Origin: Diphasiastrum complanatum
Taxonomy: Eukaryota; Streptophyta; Lycopodiopsida; Lycopodiales; Lycopodiaceae
Reading direction: 5' to 3'
NCBI GenBank assembly: GCA_029204225.1
Contig: CM055109.1
Coordinates: forward strand, 30,095,422 to 30,159,421
DNA: 64,000 nt
Shown piece by piece: positions 33,701 to 43,696 of the stretch. Position 1 is the first letter of the stretch. The number at the start of each line of letters is the position of its first letter. A program made the translations under genes and the position numbers. The notes under the pieces are model-generated. The model saw only the letters and a list, made by a program, of their open reading frames with translations, made no database searches and was not told the DNA's origin.

Positions 33701-34790
33701 AGAGCAGATGGTTGATGTTGCACTCAGACCCACATCCATTGGGCATGATATTGCATCCTTTGTTTTGAGGAAAGGATCAAGAGAGAGAAATGCTGAGCTC
33801 TCACAAGGATTCGTGGACTACATTGGCCTGGATAGCAGTGGAGATATGGACCTTGAATCAAAGTTGCTTGGACAATGGAGTTTATAACGAAATAGAGTAG
33901 GGTCAATGTTCTCCAAGGAGGTGGCTCACAAGCCTCAAGGCTCAGATTATTGCAACAGCTGTAGCTTGGTGGGAGACATTCAATTCAAGCACACCGGAAC
34001 TCCAAAAGATGGCCATGTTGGGAGTATACTAAGTTAAGGAAGCAGAGCATCCCCTTGTGAGAGAAATTGGAACACCTTGTCTAGGATTCACACAAATAAA
34101 AGGAACGATTGAAAATTAATGTTATGCAATTTTATTTGAAATTTGTGGAATGTGTAATATAGTGTATAAAACACGAATGTGTGATCGTGACTTGTAATTT
34201 TGAAATGGTTGTGTTCCTATTTCATTTATGTCAGATGTTGGACATTGGAAATTGATTATCGCTTCTTTGAATTGTATATACTTTTTAATACCAGTATGTG
34301 TACGGGTACAATAAATTTAATAATCCTTCAAATACTTCTATGTCCGTACGGGGCGTAAGGAGGTATGGTGGACCGTGGCACTGTTGCTATCTAGTTAGTG
34401 CACACTGAAATCATTCACGTAACAGCAAGTGGGACGTCAGCTCACTTAGTTAAGTGCTAGTTAGCGGTAAAGAATTGCTTCTAAGTGCAAGTGGGGTTCC
34501 ACTGTTACAGAACAAGCAACGAGTTTGATACTGCCCTCTATGGTCAAAGAGGATCAAAGTTTCATAACTAGTGAAAGTACTCTACTTTTAAACCAGCATA
34601 ATAGCCAACAAGGAGAATGGAAAGGTACCTGAGGCGCGCTTTGATTTGAACAGGAGCCAAATGCAATCCTTGTCAGAGGCAACTGGCTGTCTCTGAAACT
34701 GCTGGTGTTTTGGAAAGCCTGTGCATATGTTACGCCTAAAGTGGAGTGCAGTATCAGTAACCAGAAGAATATACGATAACTACGTATCAT
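17439..34790 (-). CDS. PhoD-like secreted metallophosphatase, 9 exons, 456 aa
   Basis: Exons on the minus strand: 34790-34629, 31795-31568, 31396-31275, 23664-23604, 22652-22512, 18746-18639, 18301-18073, 17887-17639, 17509-17439. They sum to 1371 bases (456 codons plus stop) with consistent phases and no internal stop. The protein fits the PhoD/alkaline phosphatase D family (calcineurin-like fold), which hydrolyses phosphomonoesters or diesters at a metal centre. Motifs: IAFGSC (42-47), WLGDNIY (70-76), GTWDDHDYG (133-141), LLDTRYHRD (194-202), GETQWKWL (212-219) and ISGDVHFGE (281-289). The aspartates and histidines of the GD, DDHD and GDVH motifs are the expected metal ligands. The hydrophobic N-terminus (about 1-25) predicts secretion or the endomembrane route. 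All introns are GT-AG except intron 3 (GC-AG). The start is the ATG before the signal peptide; an upstream in-frame ATG at 34868 would add 26 residues. The last exon is the least certain: reading through its donor would end the protein at 17628. Confidence 0.9.
17639..17887 (-). CDS. Phosphatase exon 8: C-terminal beta region
   Basis: 249 bases, starting [16 protein letters not shown] and reading on to [19 protein letters not shown] 36-base GTAAG...CAG stretch inside it is in frame and too short to be an intron, so it is kept as coding. Donor CCG|GTAAGG. Confidence 0.85.
18073..18301 (-). CDS. Phosphatase exon 7: SGDVHFGE metal site
   Basis: 229 bases (phase 0 to 1). It contains [19 protein letters not shown], with D284 and H286 of the second metal site, then [10 protein letters not shown]. 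Acceptor TTTTGCAG, donor TATG|GTAACT. Confidence 0.93.
18639..18746 (-). CDS. Phosphatase exon 6: [10 protein letters not shown]
   Basis: 36 codons, phase 0. It encodes [20 protein letters not shown] and [12 protein letters not shown], matching the family's 'W..FP.ER.RL' block. Acceptor AATGTAG, donor AAG|GTAAGC. Confidence 0.92.
19661..19810. repeat. Perfect 23-bp inverted repeat, 104-bp spacer
   Basis: The arms 19661-19683 and 19788-19810 are exact reverse complements (core CTTGGGTCAGTAGGGG). A transcript of intron 5 would form a stable hairpin. No terminal motif of a known MITE family is recognised. Confidence 0.85.
20109..20134 (+). repeat. Poly(G) tract of 26
   Basis: Twenty-six consecutive G after a GT-rich and GCGCGC lead. 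On the coding (minus) strand of the host gene it is poly(C) in the intron. Confidence 0.9.
20365..21237 (-). pseudogene. Chromovirus Gag fused in frame to integrase C-terminus/chromodomain
   Basis: An open 290-codon frame. Residues 1 to about 93 are a gypsy Gag N-terminus (ATG, '[17 protein letters not shown]', then WLTQWTGYF). From about 94 the sequence becomes the end of a chromovirus integrase ('[20 protein letters not shown]', then [13 protein letters not shown]) and a chromodomain ([11 protein letters not shown] ... [12 protein letters not shown]). Everything between (rest of Gag, protease, RT, RNase H, integrase core) is deleted, yet the frame is kept. It lies in intron 5 of the phosphatase gene on the same strand. 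No LTRs are found around it. A chimeric peptide could be made, but there is no evidence that it is. Confidence 0.85.
21238..22480 (-). other. 5' leader of the chromovirus fragment
   Basis: The part at about 21855-22090 matches the leader of the second chromovirus remnant at 53850-54080 (shared GTCTACAAGGCACTTGCCAC and the block ending GGTTCATTAGAGAGGCAT). This identifies the two as one family. It is noncoding. Confidence 0.7.
22512..22652 (-). CDS. Phosphatase exon 5: LLDTRYHRD and GETQWKWL
   Basis: 47 codons, phase 0. It holds [14 protein letters not shown] and the conserved [13 protein letters not shown], ending SSIQ. Acceptor CCAATAG, donor CAG|GTAAGC. Confidence 0.93.
22653..23603 (-). 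other. Intron 4
   Basis: 951 bp, AT-rich, with GT-AG ends. I see no transposon signature in it. Confidence 0.8.
23604..23664 (-). CDS. Phosphatase exon 4: [11 protein letters not shown]
   Basis: A 61-base micro-exon, 7.6 kb from exon 3. It completes an arginine codon and encodes [20 protein letters not shown]. Acceptor TTGCTGCAG, donor AAG|GTATAA. Confidence 0.88.
24488..24556 (+). repeat. (CT)n microsatellite, about 69 bp
   Basis: Uninterrupted TC/CT run. A translated ORF across it (24426-24665, poly Ser-Leu) is an artefact of the repeat. Confidence 0.95.
24673..24749 (+). repeat. (CT)n microsatellite, about 77 bp
   Basis: A second pure CT run, 116 bases after the first. One ~85-bp dispersed repeat lies between them. 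Confidence 0.95.
25238..26376 (+). pseudogene. Copia integrase fragment
   Basis: Starts mid-protein with [20 protein letters not shown] (linker before integrase). It continues through the integrase ([11 protein letters not shown] about 25815-25850, then YNGV with a stop in place of the AERK block) and the C-terminal part [20 protein letters not shown] and [18 protein letters not shown] (26054-26374). Several stops are present. It is cut on the left by a dispersed repeat and on the right by the LTR at 26377. Confidence 0.85.
26377..26815 (-). repeat. Chromovirus LTR (3' LTR of a minus-strand element)
   Basis: 439 bp with TG...CA ends. It resembles the LTR at 46528 in order and wording (CCAAACCTAGAT, then TAGCCCCCAAGC). 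It is followed by a pyrimidine run TTCTTCTCCCC, which is the minus-strand polypurine tract. No partner LTR was found. Confidence 0.7.
26816..27620 (-). pseudogene. Chromovirus integrase C-terminus remnant
   Basis: Minus-strand broken frames give [20 protein letters not shown] (about 27160-27220) and upstream [16 protein letters not shown] (about 27480-27530), the end of a gypsy integrase. Multiple stops. It belongs to the LTR at 26377-26815. Confidence 0.65.
28570..30555 (+). pseudogene. Ty3/gypsy RT, RNase H and integrase remnant
   Basis: RT at 28631-28990 ([15 protein letters not shown], then MDLKSGYHQ). The active-site block FIDDVLVYN is at 28980-29010, shifted by one frame. RNase H at 29366-29844 ([17 protein letters not shown], then [12 protein letters not shown]). 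The integrase zinc region is near 30010-30110 and the integrase end at 30325-30500 ([16 protein letters not shown]). Frameshifts and stops occur throughout. It lies antisense to the host gene inside intron 3. Confidence 0.85.
31269..31276 (-). other. Non-canonical GC splice donor of intron 3
   Basis: The minus strand reads GAG|GCGAGT here. It matches the strong flanking consensus typical of GC-AG introns. The alternative GT four bases downstream (CGA|GTACTA) leaves exon 4 out of frame, whereas the GC site yields [13 protein letters not shown], the expected family sequence. Confidence 0.75.
31275..31396 (-). CDS. Phosphatase exon 3: WDDHDYG motif
   Basis: 122 bases. It encodes [16 protein letters not shown], the best-conserved block of plant PhoD-like proteins, and ends AGTCTGAG with phase 2. 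The canonical acceptor is TTTGCAG. The donor is GCGAGT, because only this site joins exon 4 in the right frame. Confidence 0.88.
31568..31795 (-). CDS. Phosphatase exon 2: GDN metal-binding motif
   Basis: 76 codons, phase 0 on both sides. It contains PIWTAILDF then [10 protein letters not shown], the D and N of the first metal site (D73, N74). Acceptor TTTCGACAG, donor CAG|GTGAAA. Confidence 0.93.
31796..34628 (-). other. Intron 1 (2.8 kb)
   Basis: Contains a possible DNA-transposon remnant (32354-34500). At 32041-32290 there is a diverged tandem pair built on 'TTCAAGC-T-GG-CTC-ATTG-CACAGGAAC'. No retroviral motif was found. Confidence 0.7.
32354..34500. mobile_element. Possible hAT-like DNA transposon remnant
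   Basis: The ends are imperfect inverted repeats: GGAGCCCCACTTGC at 32354, against GGAACCCCACTTGC read inward on the other strand from about 34500. The left end AGGGCGGAGGAGCCCC resembles hAT termini. A plus-strand piece near 33212-33300 ([17 protein letters not shown]) is faintly like the BED-finger start of hAT transposases, and 33560-33885 has an unrecognised coding-like frame with two stops. No 8-bp target duplication was found, so this is a tentative call. Confidence 0.3.
34629..34790 (-). CDS. Phosphatase exon 1: signal peptide and FGSC motif
   Basis: 54 codons. Residues 1-25 ([20 protein letters not shown]...) look like a signal peptide, with probable cleavage after [13 protein letters not shown] (41-50) is the conserved N-terminal motif of PhoD-like enzymes. 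Donor CAG|GTACCT, phase 0. Confidence 0.88.
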
Positions 34791-36971
34791 CCATTGTCCA
34801 CCAATGGAGGCCTTGTATAAGATTCCTTGTGTGCTGGTAATCATTGTTTCGATCCAAAATATTCTCAAAAAGTTTCCGATGCCAGAAACTCATCCGGAAG
34901 GCAGGACCGACTACTTTAGCCTCTTGCCATCAACCATTCCTGTGCATAATACGGTCCCAGCTTCTGAAAACCGCATCATATTTGATATTTGTGCTATTCA
35001 GATGTTCAATCTTCTCTTAGATCTATATAGTACCTCCTTTTGACAATGGACCTGTACACTCAGAAAGCGTGTACCTCCTATTTTAAATACACTTTCTGGA
35101 AATATGCTGCATGCACCAATATGTTACATCTTACAGGTCCATAATTAAACGAAGCTGAAAACCGTATTACGCATTTATTACTTGCGCTACTTAGATGTCA
35201 AATCTGTTCATAAATATCCACATTAAGCAAGCCTTGTTATTGATATAATACGGTTTGGTGCGAGCTTCAATGAAGCTGAGAGCCGTATTTACTTATCAGA
35301 TACTTTTAAAAACTGCAATTCTGTGGCCGATAGAAGCAAAAAAAATAACGCAAACTTGCCTGCCTTTAACAAGAAGCTGAAGATGGCCATGGCAGTGTCC
35401 ACAATAATCCATTATAGAGCAAAGAATAAATCAATAATCGACTACTATTTAACTTTCAAAAAATCATCCAGCAGTGAATAACATGATGAACCATTTATAG
35501 CTTTCAGTTTATTTTTAAACAATGAATAGCATGATGAACCATTTATACCTTCATAATTTTATTATTATTAAATATCAGCGAAGACGTTCTTCGCTGCCAG
35601 GGTTAGATTTTCTTCTGCATTGAATAAAGCAATGAAGTATGTGTGTCTTCATGCAACTGAGAAGACTATCTTCGATGCCAGCCAGGGTTAAATTTTCTTC
35701 TGAAATCTATCAATAAGCAATGAAAAAAGCAATGAACTATGTTTACCTTCATCATTAGCATTTAAACCTTCAATAGTACTGTAGCATTGTTATGCAATAG
35801 TGAGGACGCCTTTCGCTGCCAGGTTCAGATTTAATGCTGAAATGAGGGATTCGTTGCCTCATATATTTGCGTCAATTTAGACGAGCGTGTCGAACGCGTT
35901 GCACCAAACAAACGGATCTGTCTTCACCATTCTGCAATCTGATGAGCCAAGAACGCGAGACGAGACTGAAATACTACACACATGACATGATCAAGAACCG
36001 AATAATAAAGGGAATAATGCGTTGAATGGTGCAACGATGCGTGTAATGGCCGCAACCACTTGGGAAGCTACATGTTTCTTACCTTTTTCTTTTTTTTTTT
36101 TGGGGGGGGGGGGGGGCCACTGGCTTTTAGATGCCTTGGAAATCAATTTTTATTTCATATAAATGCATTTTAGTTTAATGAAAGCAACTCTGATTGATCA
36201 TAGAAAAATCTTATAACACCTTTTTAATTTAGTAGAATCCATGATGGTTGAAGTCACTTACGTTTTATACCTTCCACTAAGCTTTCCAAACACAAGCCTG
36301 GTTGCTACGGTAGTAGCAGCACGCAAAAAGAAGGCTGCAGAAGGCTACCCTTCCCCATTGTGAAGACAATTTTCACTTTTTAGAACTTTTCTTTTGTAAA
36401 TTTTTTTTACACACCTTCTCGACAAAAGGTGCATCTAAAACAAGAACGACGTGGTATTGTACCACAAAGGCCTTGCCATGTCATATTGTCATTTTTTATC
36501 TTTTTGACTTTTTGTGAAGAGTAGAAGAATAGCTGGTTAATATTTTGACCACTAAATATGTCAGTAATTTTGGAATTTTATGATCAGTATTCTAAATATT
36601 TCAATATTCACGAATTAATATCAAATTGCATAACTGAAAACCAAAAGATAGATCCATTTCATAAACTAAAAATTACAAATCTTATCAATTTCTTCTAACA
36701 ATTAAAATGTCTATTAAAAACTTACAACAAACTAATATCCAATTTTTGGAAGTACAAAACAAACTTATCAAATTTGTGCAATATTTCAAAATCAATATAT
36801 ACATTCATTTTATAATATAATTTCTCGCACCAATATCGAAAATGACTTATCCAAATCCTAAAATTTTAGGATTCATGCTATTATCACATGGCAAGGCCTT
36901 TGTGGATATAATAACAAATCATTCTTCCACCATAGCACTTTGTTACTTGCAACAATTTACCCTAAGTCCAC
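34791..36971. other. Upstream flank of the phosphatase gene
   Basis: Contains the presumed promoter. A TATA-like CTATATAG lies at about 35024-35031 on both strands (it is palindromic). Degenerate tandem repeats occupy 35470-35860, and a T11-G15 run lies at 36091-36116. No gene is recognised; 36120-36970 is AT-rich and featureless. Confidence 0.5.
35470..35860. repeat. Degenerate tandem repeats in promoter region
   Basis: Three units carry TTCGCTGCCAGG or TTCGATGCCAGCC (about 35588, 35671, 35813) with following GTTAGATTTTCTTCTG variants. Before them is a pair of GAATA-CATGATGAACCATTTATA units (about 35475 and 35523). Confidence 0.75.
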
Positions 36972-39900
36972 TCAGGCAACCCATGCATGACCCAGGTTGC
37001 CGTTGGCGGGATGCGTGTCCCGTCGACTTGCCTCGTGGCGAGGCCAACTGATCCTTATCCACCGTTAGGACCCGCAGTACAGTAACACAGTGATTCTAAC
37101 TTTAATTCTAACTCTCTCCCTTAAAGTAGAGTCACTTTTTATACAGTCATATACATAGCTTTAAAGTCAACAAACTTTAAGTATAGAAAGCTTTGATCTA
37201 AACTTATCAAACTTTTCTCCAGTAAGTGGCTTAGTGAAAATATCAGCTAGTTGTTCTTCTGTGCTACAATGAACAACATGAATTCCACAACTCAGCAGCC
37301 TCTCACGTATAAAGTGATACTGAATCTCAATGTGTTTAGTTCTAGCATGGAACACTGGATTCTTTGCTAGTTGAATGCCATCTGACTGTCGCTATGTAAA
37401 GTCGTGGGATTTTTCTGCTTCATGCCAATTTCTTCCTAGATTTGTCTCAACCATATAGCTTCTTGTGCAGCACTACACATTGTCTTATACTCTGCTTATG
37501 TGGTGGAAAGAGCAATTGTACTTTGCTTCTTACTAGACCAAGAAAAGCAACTACCACAAAACTGGAATATATATCATGTGGTGGATCGACGATTATCATA
37601 GTCACCTCCCCAGTCCGCATCCACATAGCCACACAACTCAGGTAAACCATCATGCTTCCTGTAAATCAAGCCATACTCTGAAGTGCCTTTCACATAAAGC
37701 AAAATGCGTTTAGCTGCCTTCCAATGCGTTTTCGAAGGTGCTGTCATAAACTGACTTACAATACCAACAACATAGCATATATCTGGTCTAGTCGTGGTAA
37801 GGTAAATCAAGCTCCCTACTAATTGTCTATATAGCGTAGCATCAAATGACTGTGATATATCAAGCTTAGAAAGCTTTTTACCTGGTTCAATAGAAGTGTT
37901 TACTGGTTTGCAATCCTACAACCTAAACCTGTGCATCAACTCTTTGACATACTTCACCTGTGTTAAACCCACTTCATGTCCTTTTTGCCACACTTCTACT
38001 CCAAGGTAGTAATGCATCAGGCTGAGATCTATCATCTCAAATTGTTCCATGAGGTCTTTCTTTATCATGTCTATCATTTCTTGATTATTTTCCATAATAA
38101 TCAAGTCATCAACATAAAGAGCAATCAAAGCAACCATACCATCAAAGCAGAAGACATATAGATTTGGATCAGAATGTGTTCTCACCATCCCCTTTGAACG
38201 AAAGTAGACATCAATCCTGCTATACCACGCATGTGGTGCTTGTTTAAGACCATAAAGCGCTTTCTTCAAGCGACATAATTTATTTTCCTGTCCTTTCGTT
38301 ACAAAGCCTTCAGGTTGATCCATGAACACTTCTTCTTCTAACTCACCATTTAGAAAAGCAGATTTCACATCCATCTGATGCAAAGGCCAACCAAAAAGTG
38401 AAGCTAAAGCAATAAGTACACGTAGAGTATTCCACTTACAAACCGACGCAAAGGTCTCCTCATAGTCGATGCCTTTATTTTGTACATACCCTTTGATCAC
38501 CAATCTTGCTTTGTGCTTTGCTATACTTCCATCTGCATGGTACTTAGTCCTGTATACCCATTTGCAACCAATCGGTTTCTTGCCAACTGGTGGTTCTACT
38601 AAGTCCCATGTGCTATGCTTAGCAATTGACTCCATCTCCTCTCCCATGGCCTTGACCCAAATGTCATCATCCTTTGCTTCATCATAAGTCGAAGGTTCTT
38701 TGTTTTAAATAATGCTAGATAAAAGAGCATAATTTGCTTCATACCTTTCAGATAGTATCTTCTCTCTTGTTGATCTTCGTAGCTCTCCTGGGTTAGATGA
38801 TCCTGGAAAGTCATCTATGTCGCGGCTCTCCATCAATCTCTCAAACCACTTAGAGAGCTTTCTGTCAGGTGATCGGCTCCCTGGTGAAAATGTATCCCAT
38901 GGTACATCCTTCTCCTTGCGTTTGTCACCTGCAACTTCAATCCTTCTTGCACCAAAAGGTTTGTCCCTACCTCTCCAACCTGTTTCTTGAGGTTGAGTAG
39001 TAGTATCTTGAGATGTATTCTCATGTTCATCACTCGGAAGGTCAATGAATGGATCATCATCAGGTGGTATCCTCACTATACCATCTTTCCCACTGGATGT
39101 GTCTATCTTCTCAGCAGCCTCATCTTCATACATCTTGGATTCATCAAAGATAACATCACGGCTTATATGGATTTTGTTTTCGACTGGATCAAAACATCTA
39201 TAGTCCTTCACACGATCATCATATCCGAGGAATATGCACTTGATAGCTTTTACATCAAGTTTACGTCTCTCTTCCTTAGGAATGTGTACAAAGGCCTTAC
39301 ATCCAAAGATTCGCAAGTGATTCACCTTTGGCTTCTTCTTCGTCAATGCTTCTCAGGTGTTATCTTTGGTATGGCAATGGTAGGACTTCTATTTTGAAGA
39401 TAGACTGCCGTGCTACATGCTTCTGACCAAAAATCTTTTGGTAGTTTCATCTCAGCTAGCATAGATCTGGCACTTTCCACAATCATACGATTTTTGCGCT
39501 CAGCTACACCATTGAGAGCAGGAGTATGAGCTTGCGTAAATTGTCTTTTAATCCCACATTGATCACAAAGATCATTGAAGTCATTAGACTTATACTCACC
39601 TCCACTATCTGATCTTAGGACTTTGATCTTCCTACCTATTTGATTTTCAACCAAGTTTTTGAAGCTCTTGAAGTTATCAAATGCATCTGATTTCTTCTTC
39701 AAGAAGTAGATCCACGTCTCACGTGACATATCATCAATAAAGGTCATGAAATAGAAGGCTTTACCTAAGGACATGGTCATCATAGGCCTACATAAATCTG
39801 TGTGGATTAAATCCAGGATGTTCTTTGCTCTTACAACACCCCCTTTATTGAACTTCTCTCGATGCTGCTTCCCATATACACAAGATTCGCACATCGATTT

Positions 39901-42884
39901 CAAGTGATCTTCTATGGTAGGCAATCCTGTTACCATTTCCAATTTTCTCATCAAACTGAGGCTTCCCAAGTTCAAGTGACCAAGCCTCTTGTGTCGCAAC
40001 TCAGTTTGCGAAGGAATGGACGATACAAGTCCATGTTGCCCCTTGATTGTAGCATTCAACCTGTACAATTTTGTATTGGGCTCTCTTACTCCATCCGCAA
40101 TAACTTTGAACTTTTGGTTGGCATTCTTCACAAAGCAACGATCATGGGCGAATTCTACTTTCAAATTTTGATCAGTAATGACTCCAACAGAAAGTAGATT
40201 TCTCCTCAAACCTGGTACGTAAAGTACCTCCCTGATCATCCTGCTTTTGCCATCAGGCAGTTGGATTGAAATTGTGCCTATCCCCTTGATCATGCACACC
40301 TCACCATTTGCTTGTGAAACGCATGTTCCATTATCCACACCTTCAAACTACTGAACCAATTCTTGTTACCTGTCATGTGTCTTGTAACTCCTGAGTCAAT
40401 ATACCATGCTTGATCATCTTGATTAGATGACAATGCAAATATGAAGATGCTAGAGTCTTCAATCTCACCCTCATCGACAAGGTTACCTGCTTGTTTTGGT
40501 TTCCCCTTGTCTTGTTCCACCAGGAATTTGCGACATTCACTCTTCCAATGGCCCTTTTTACCACAATAGAAGCACTTGTCTTTCTTCTTAGTTTTGCTGG
40601 AAGATCCCTCATCCTCCTGAGACTTGGCAAATTGCTGCTTAGACTTCTTCTTGCCCTTGTCCTTGCCTTGTTTTTGGCGTGTCGCAAGTGCTTGATCATC
40701 AGTATTTTGACGTCTAGCTTTCACCATTTCTCGTCGTTGCTCTTCCTGCATCAAGATTCCTGTGAGCTCGTCAAAGGTTGACAATATTTCTCTTGATGCT
40801 ATTCCGCTCACAAACATCTGATAGGGTCCTGCAATGCCGCATAATGCATTATGCACCAGCTCCACATAACGTATGCGCTCACCAATAGAATGCAATTCAT
40901 CTCTCATTGTCTTGATTCTGGTCATGTACGTCTGAATGTGCTCTCCTTGCTCCATGCGGGCACTATTCAGCTTTGACTTCAGAAACATGATTCTTGATGG
41001 ATTTGACGTGTCGAATTGTTCCTTTAGCACATCCCATGCATGTCTGGGTGTAATAGCATCACAAATGTGGGTAATGATGTGATCCTTCACTGACAAGTTA
41101 ATGAAGGTCAAAGCTTTCCTCATCTTTTTGTCGAACACTTTGATGTCTGCTTCATTTGGCGGCCTTCTCTCATCACCTGTGACGACTTCCCACACGTCTT
41201 TCTCCATCAGTATGTTTTTCATTTTGAGTTTCCACACTGCATCCGTCCAATTTGCTACTTTCACTCAAAATGGACTCTCCCATGTTTACCATCGCAAAAC
41301 TGCTTGAAACTTCTGCCTTAGGCTAAGAACAGTATGCTGAGGCCAACAGTGATGTCAGAAGTTGAAAATAATGACCTGCACTTTTTTCCTTACCAGGCCA
41401 CTCGCCGCTTTTCCACCAATTTGAAAGCCAAATCGGCGTCGCCTTCCGAAATGCACTCAGTCGTCAACTCCCAACAACGTGCCCAGTGAAATGGTGAAAT
41501 CACTTCTGGCGTACTCCGAACACTTTCTCCACTGCAATCACTCTGTTTTGTTGTACCGTACTTGCAGGTACAGTCTGGGTGCCCTTCGTTTGGAGGTTAT
41601 AGCCTTTCGTTTGGGTCAAAACGGGCAAAGGACCCAAAAATAGAGATTTTTCTAGTTTTTGAACTGTTTCTTCACCTTGAAGAAACTTCACTCTTCACTT
41701 GTGAAGGGACCCAACTCAACTTTTAGTATGAAAATTTTTAATGAAGTTGAAGGCCAGAATGCACTTCATTTCTTCAGGGCCCTGTTCAAAGCTCATCCCA
41801 TGGCTGAACCAAATCTTGTGGTCCAAATTTCTTTCCCATCACAGATTCTGGACCGTTGATTCATTTGACACCTCATCCAAAGGTCCAAACTGCATCTGGG
41901 CATTGAACCATGCTCCTATAGTCGCTATGGTCTTCAATACACTAAGCTGACTATTGCGTTGGGCGCGCGAACAGCCCGCGACCTCCCTGCCTGCGGCCGT
42001 GCCTCCCTTCTCTGAAAATTATCAGATCAAACTCTGCTGTGGATCATTTTGAGCACGATCTGAGGCCTGGAGCACAGTTGCCCTACTGAATCCAAGACTG
42101 TAGAGTGTTCAGTCAGGAAATTCCGTGGAGAAACGATGATTTTAGCTCAACTTGACAAAGTGGCTTTTTTCACCTTTTTACCGCAAATCTGCTAGGTTAA
42201 CTATCTGGAGACAAATCTATGACATAAACCTCAGAATCTCTCCATGGCTGGTTGACAATGTGATTAGCTTCCTTCCTGTCCTTACGGCATCCAAAACGGT
42301 GCGCAAACAACGAAGAAATCACTAGTTATGTATAAAAACTGTAACCCCAAGCCCGGTTTCAATTTTCAGCTGGCTTCGAAATTGTCAAATTTTCACCAAA
42401 TTTTTCCCTGTATGATGCTATGCACAAGCTAATAATCTCTCTGCTGAGCTTAGCAAGTCTCTATATATTAGAAATCATGCACCAGTGCTTCTCTTTCTGT
42501 TTTCAACCCACCGTAAAATCCCGAACTCTCAGAAGACAGGTCTCCCGAAGCTCGCTTCAACGACGACATTGTACTGTGTACACTCCCTGTACGGCTTTGA
42601 TACCAACTTAGAATTTGCTTTGCATAGGAACACAGATCATGCTACACAGTAACACAGATAGAGAACATTCTCCTCAGCAAGCTCACATAGCAACTGTATT
42701 TCACAAAATGAAATTACACTGTACATATAGTTATTCACTTAGGCAACCCATGTATGACCCAGGTTGTCGTTGGCGGGACGCGTGTCCCGTCGACTTACCT
42801 CGTGACGAGGTCAATTGATCCTTATCCACCGATAGGACCCGCAGTACAGTAACACAGTGATTCTAACTTTAATTATAACTATAT
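36972..42884 (-). mobile_element. Decayed minus-strand Ty1/copia element
   Basis: Copia coding frames run right to left from 41264 to 37167. A degenerate primer site (minus strand TGGTATCAAAGC, 42594-42605) lies at the right. A shared ~140-bp direct repeat lies at both ends (36972-37113 and 42738-42884; common GACCCAGGTTG and GTGTCCCGTCGACTT). The right LTR is about 42606-42884; the left copy lacks the part distal to 36972. The leader 41265-42593 is noncoding. Confidence 0.85.
37167..41264 (-). pseudogene. Copia Gag-Pol polyprotein, broken
   Basis: Gag with CCHC (CFYCGKKGHWKSEC) at 41264-40290. The protease (YIDSGVTRHMTG) has DSG intact. Integrase is at 40338-38705 (HKRLGHLNLGS; DLIHTD, RSDSGGEY, GVAERKNR carrying D, D and E). 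RT is at 38647-37574 (KHKARLVIKG, ALYVDDLII). RNase H runs from 37630 (VDADWGGDYD) to FHARTKHIEIQYHFIRE and DIFTKPL (37355-37167). Visible lesions are a stop before GTG 41264 that separates the true Gag N-terminus, a frame change near 40300, in-frame stops at 38702-38704 and 37913-37915, and further breaks in RNase H. All active-site motifs still show, so it died fairly recently. Confidence 0.9.
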
Positions 42885-43696
42885 GCTCATAAAAATGTTT
42901 TGTTTCTATATTTATATTTTCATCAAATGGGCACAATATTTTTGTTTTTGTCATGGGTGGTTTTGGAAAGTGAAACCTGCAGTTTTATTTTTCTTATTGC
43001 ACATTTTTTTATGTCTATGGGTTTGTAATGTTTTACAATCATGTTCTAGCATGTTGTTGTCTGTACATATGTATTCATCCACAAAGTGTTCTATTTCGTC
43101 GACAAAGCTGAAGTGTATTCTTGGAAAGAGCCAAAATCACTATAGAACCACATAATTTATCGAACAACAAAAAACAAAAGTGAAACATATGGATGGAAAG
43201 GATGAAACAAAATATAAACTCCATCAATTTTAGTACTTGCCACAAATGTCGATTGTTAACCAATTGAAACAACTCCATCAAGAGTCATAAGTATAAAACA
43301 ACAATATCATTTATTACTTGAGAAAGTACTTAAGAACAAATGAATATCATCAAGTATCAAACCAAGTAAGAAACACAATAATGTATCGATTGAGCAATTT
43401 CAATGAGCAATATCTTGAAGATTACATAAAAAATCTAGAGGAAATTCAAAAAAAACAATCACAAAGTATTAATAAAGCATCAACGATTCTCTAAAAACAA
43501 GATGTCTTTGTTGTGATAGATTATTTCTTAATTTCCAACTTTGTATTCTCATAGAGAAACTAATCAATTACTCACAAAAAAATAAAATTATTATACGAAA
43601 AACAAATAACTGATATTCATGTACAAAAATATTTGGAAATCTTGCAAAGCTACAATCTCAAAAGGAATGTTGTTTGGATATGCATCACCAATGAAC
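42885..43696. other. Unassigned AT-rich spacer
   Basis: No gene, repeat or transposon motif recognised between the two minus-strand copia elements. Confidence 0.5.

Noticed and set aside
33669-33887. 72-codon ORF in intron 1 as a gene
   Set aside because: No recognised family, stops just upstream in the same frame, no partner exons; kept only as a trace inside a possible transposon.
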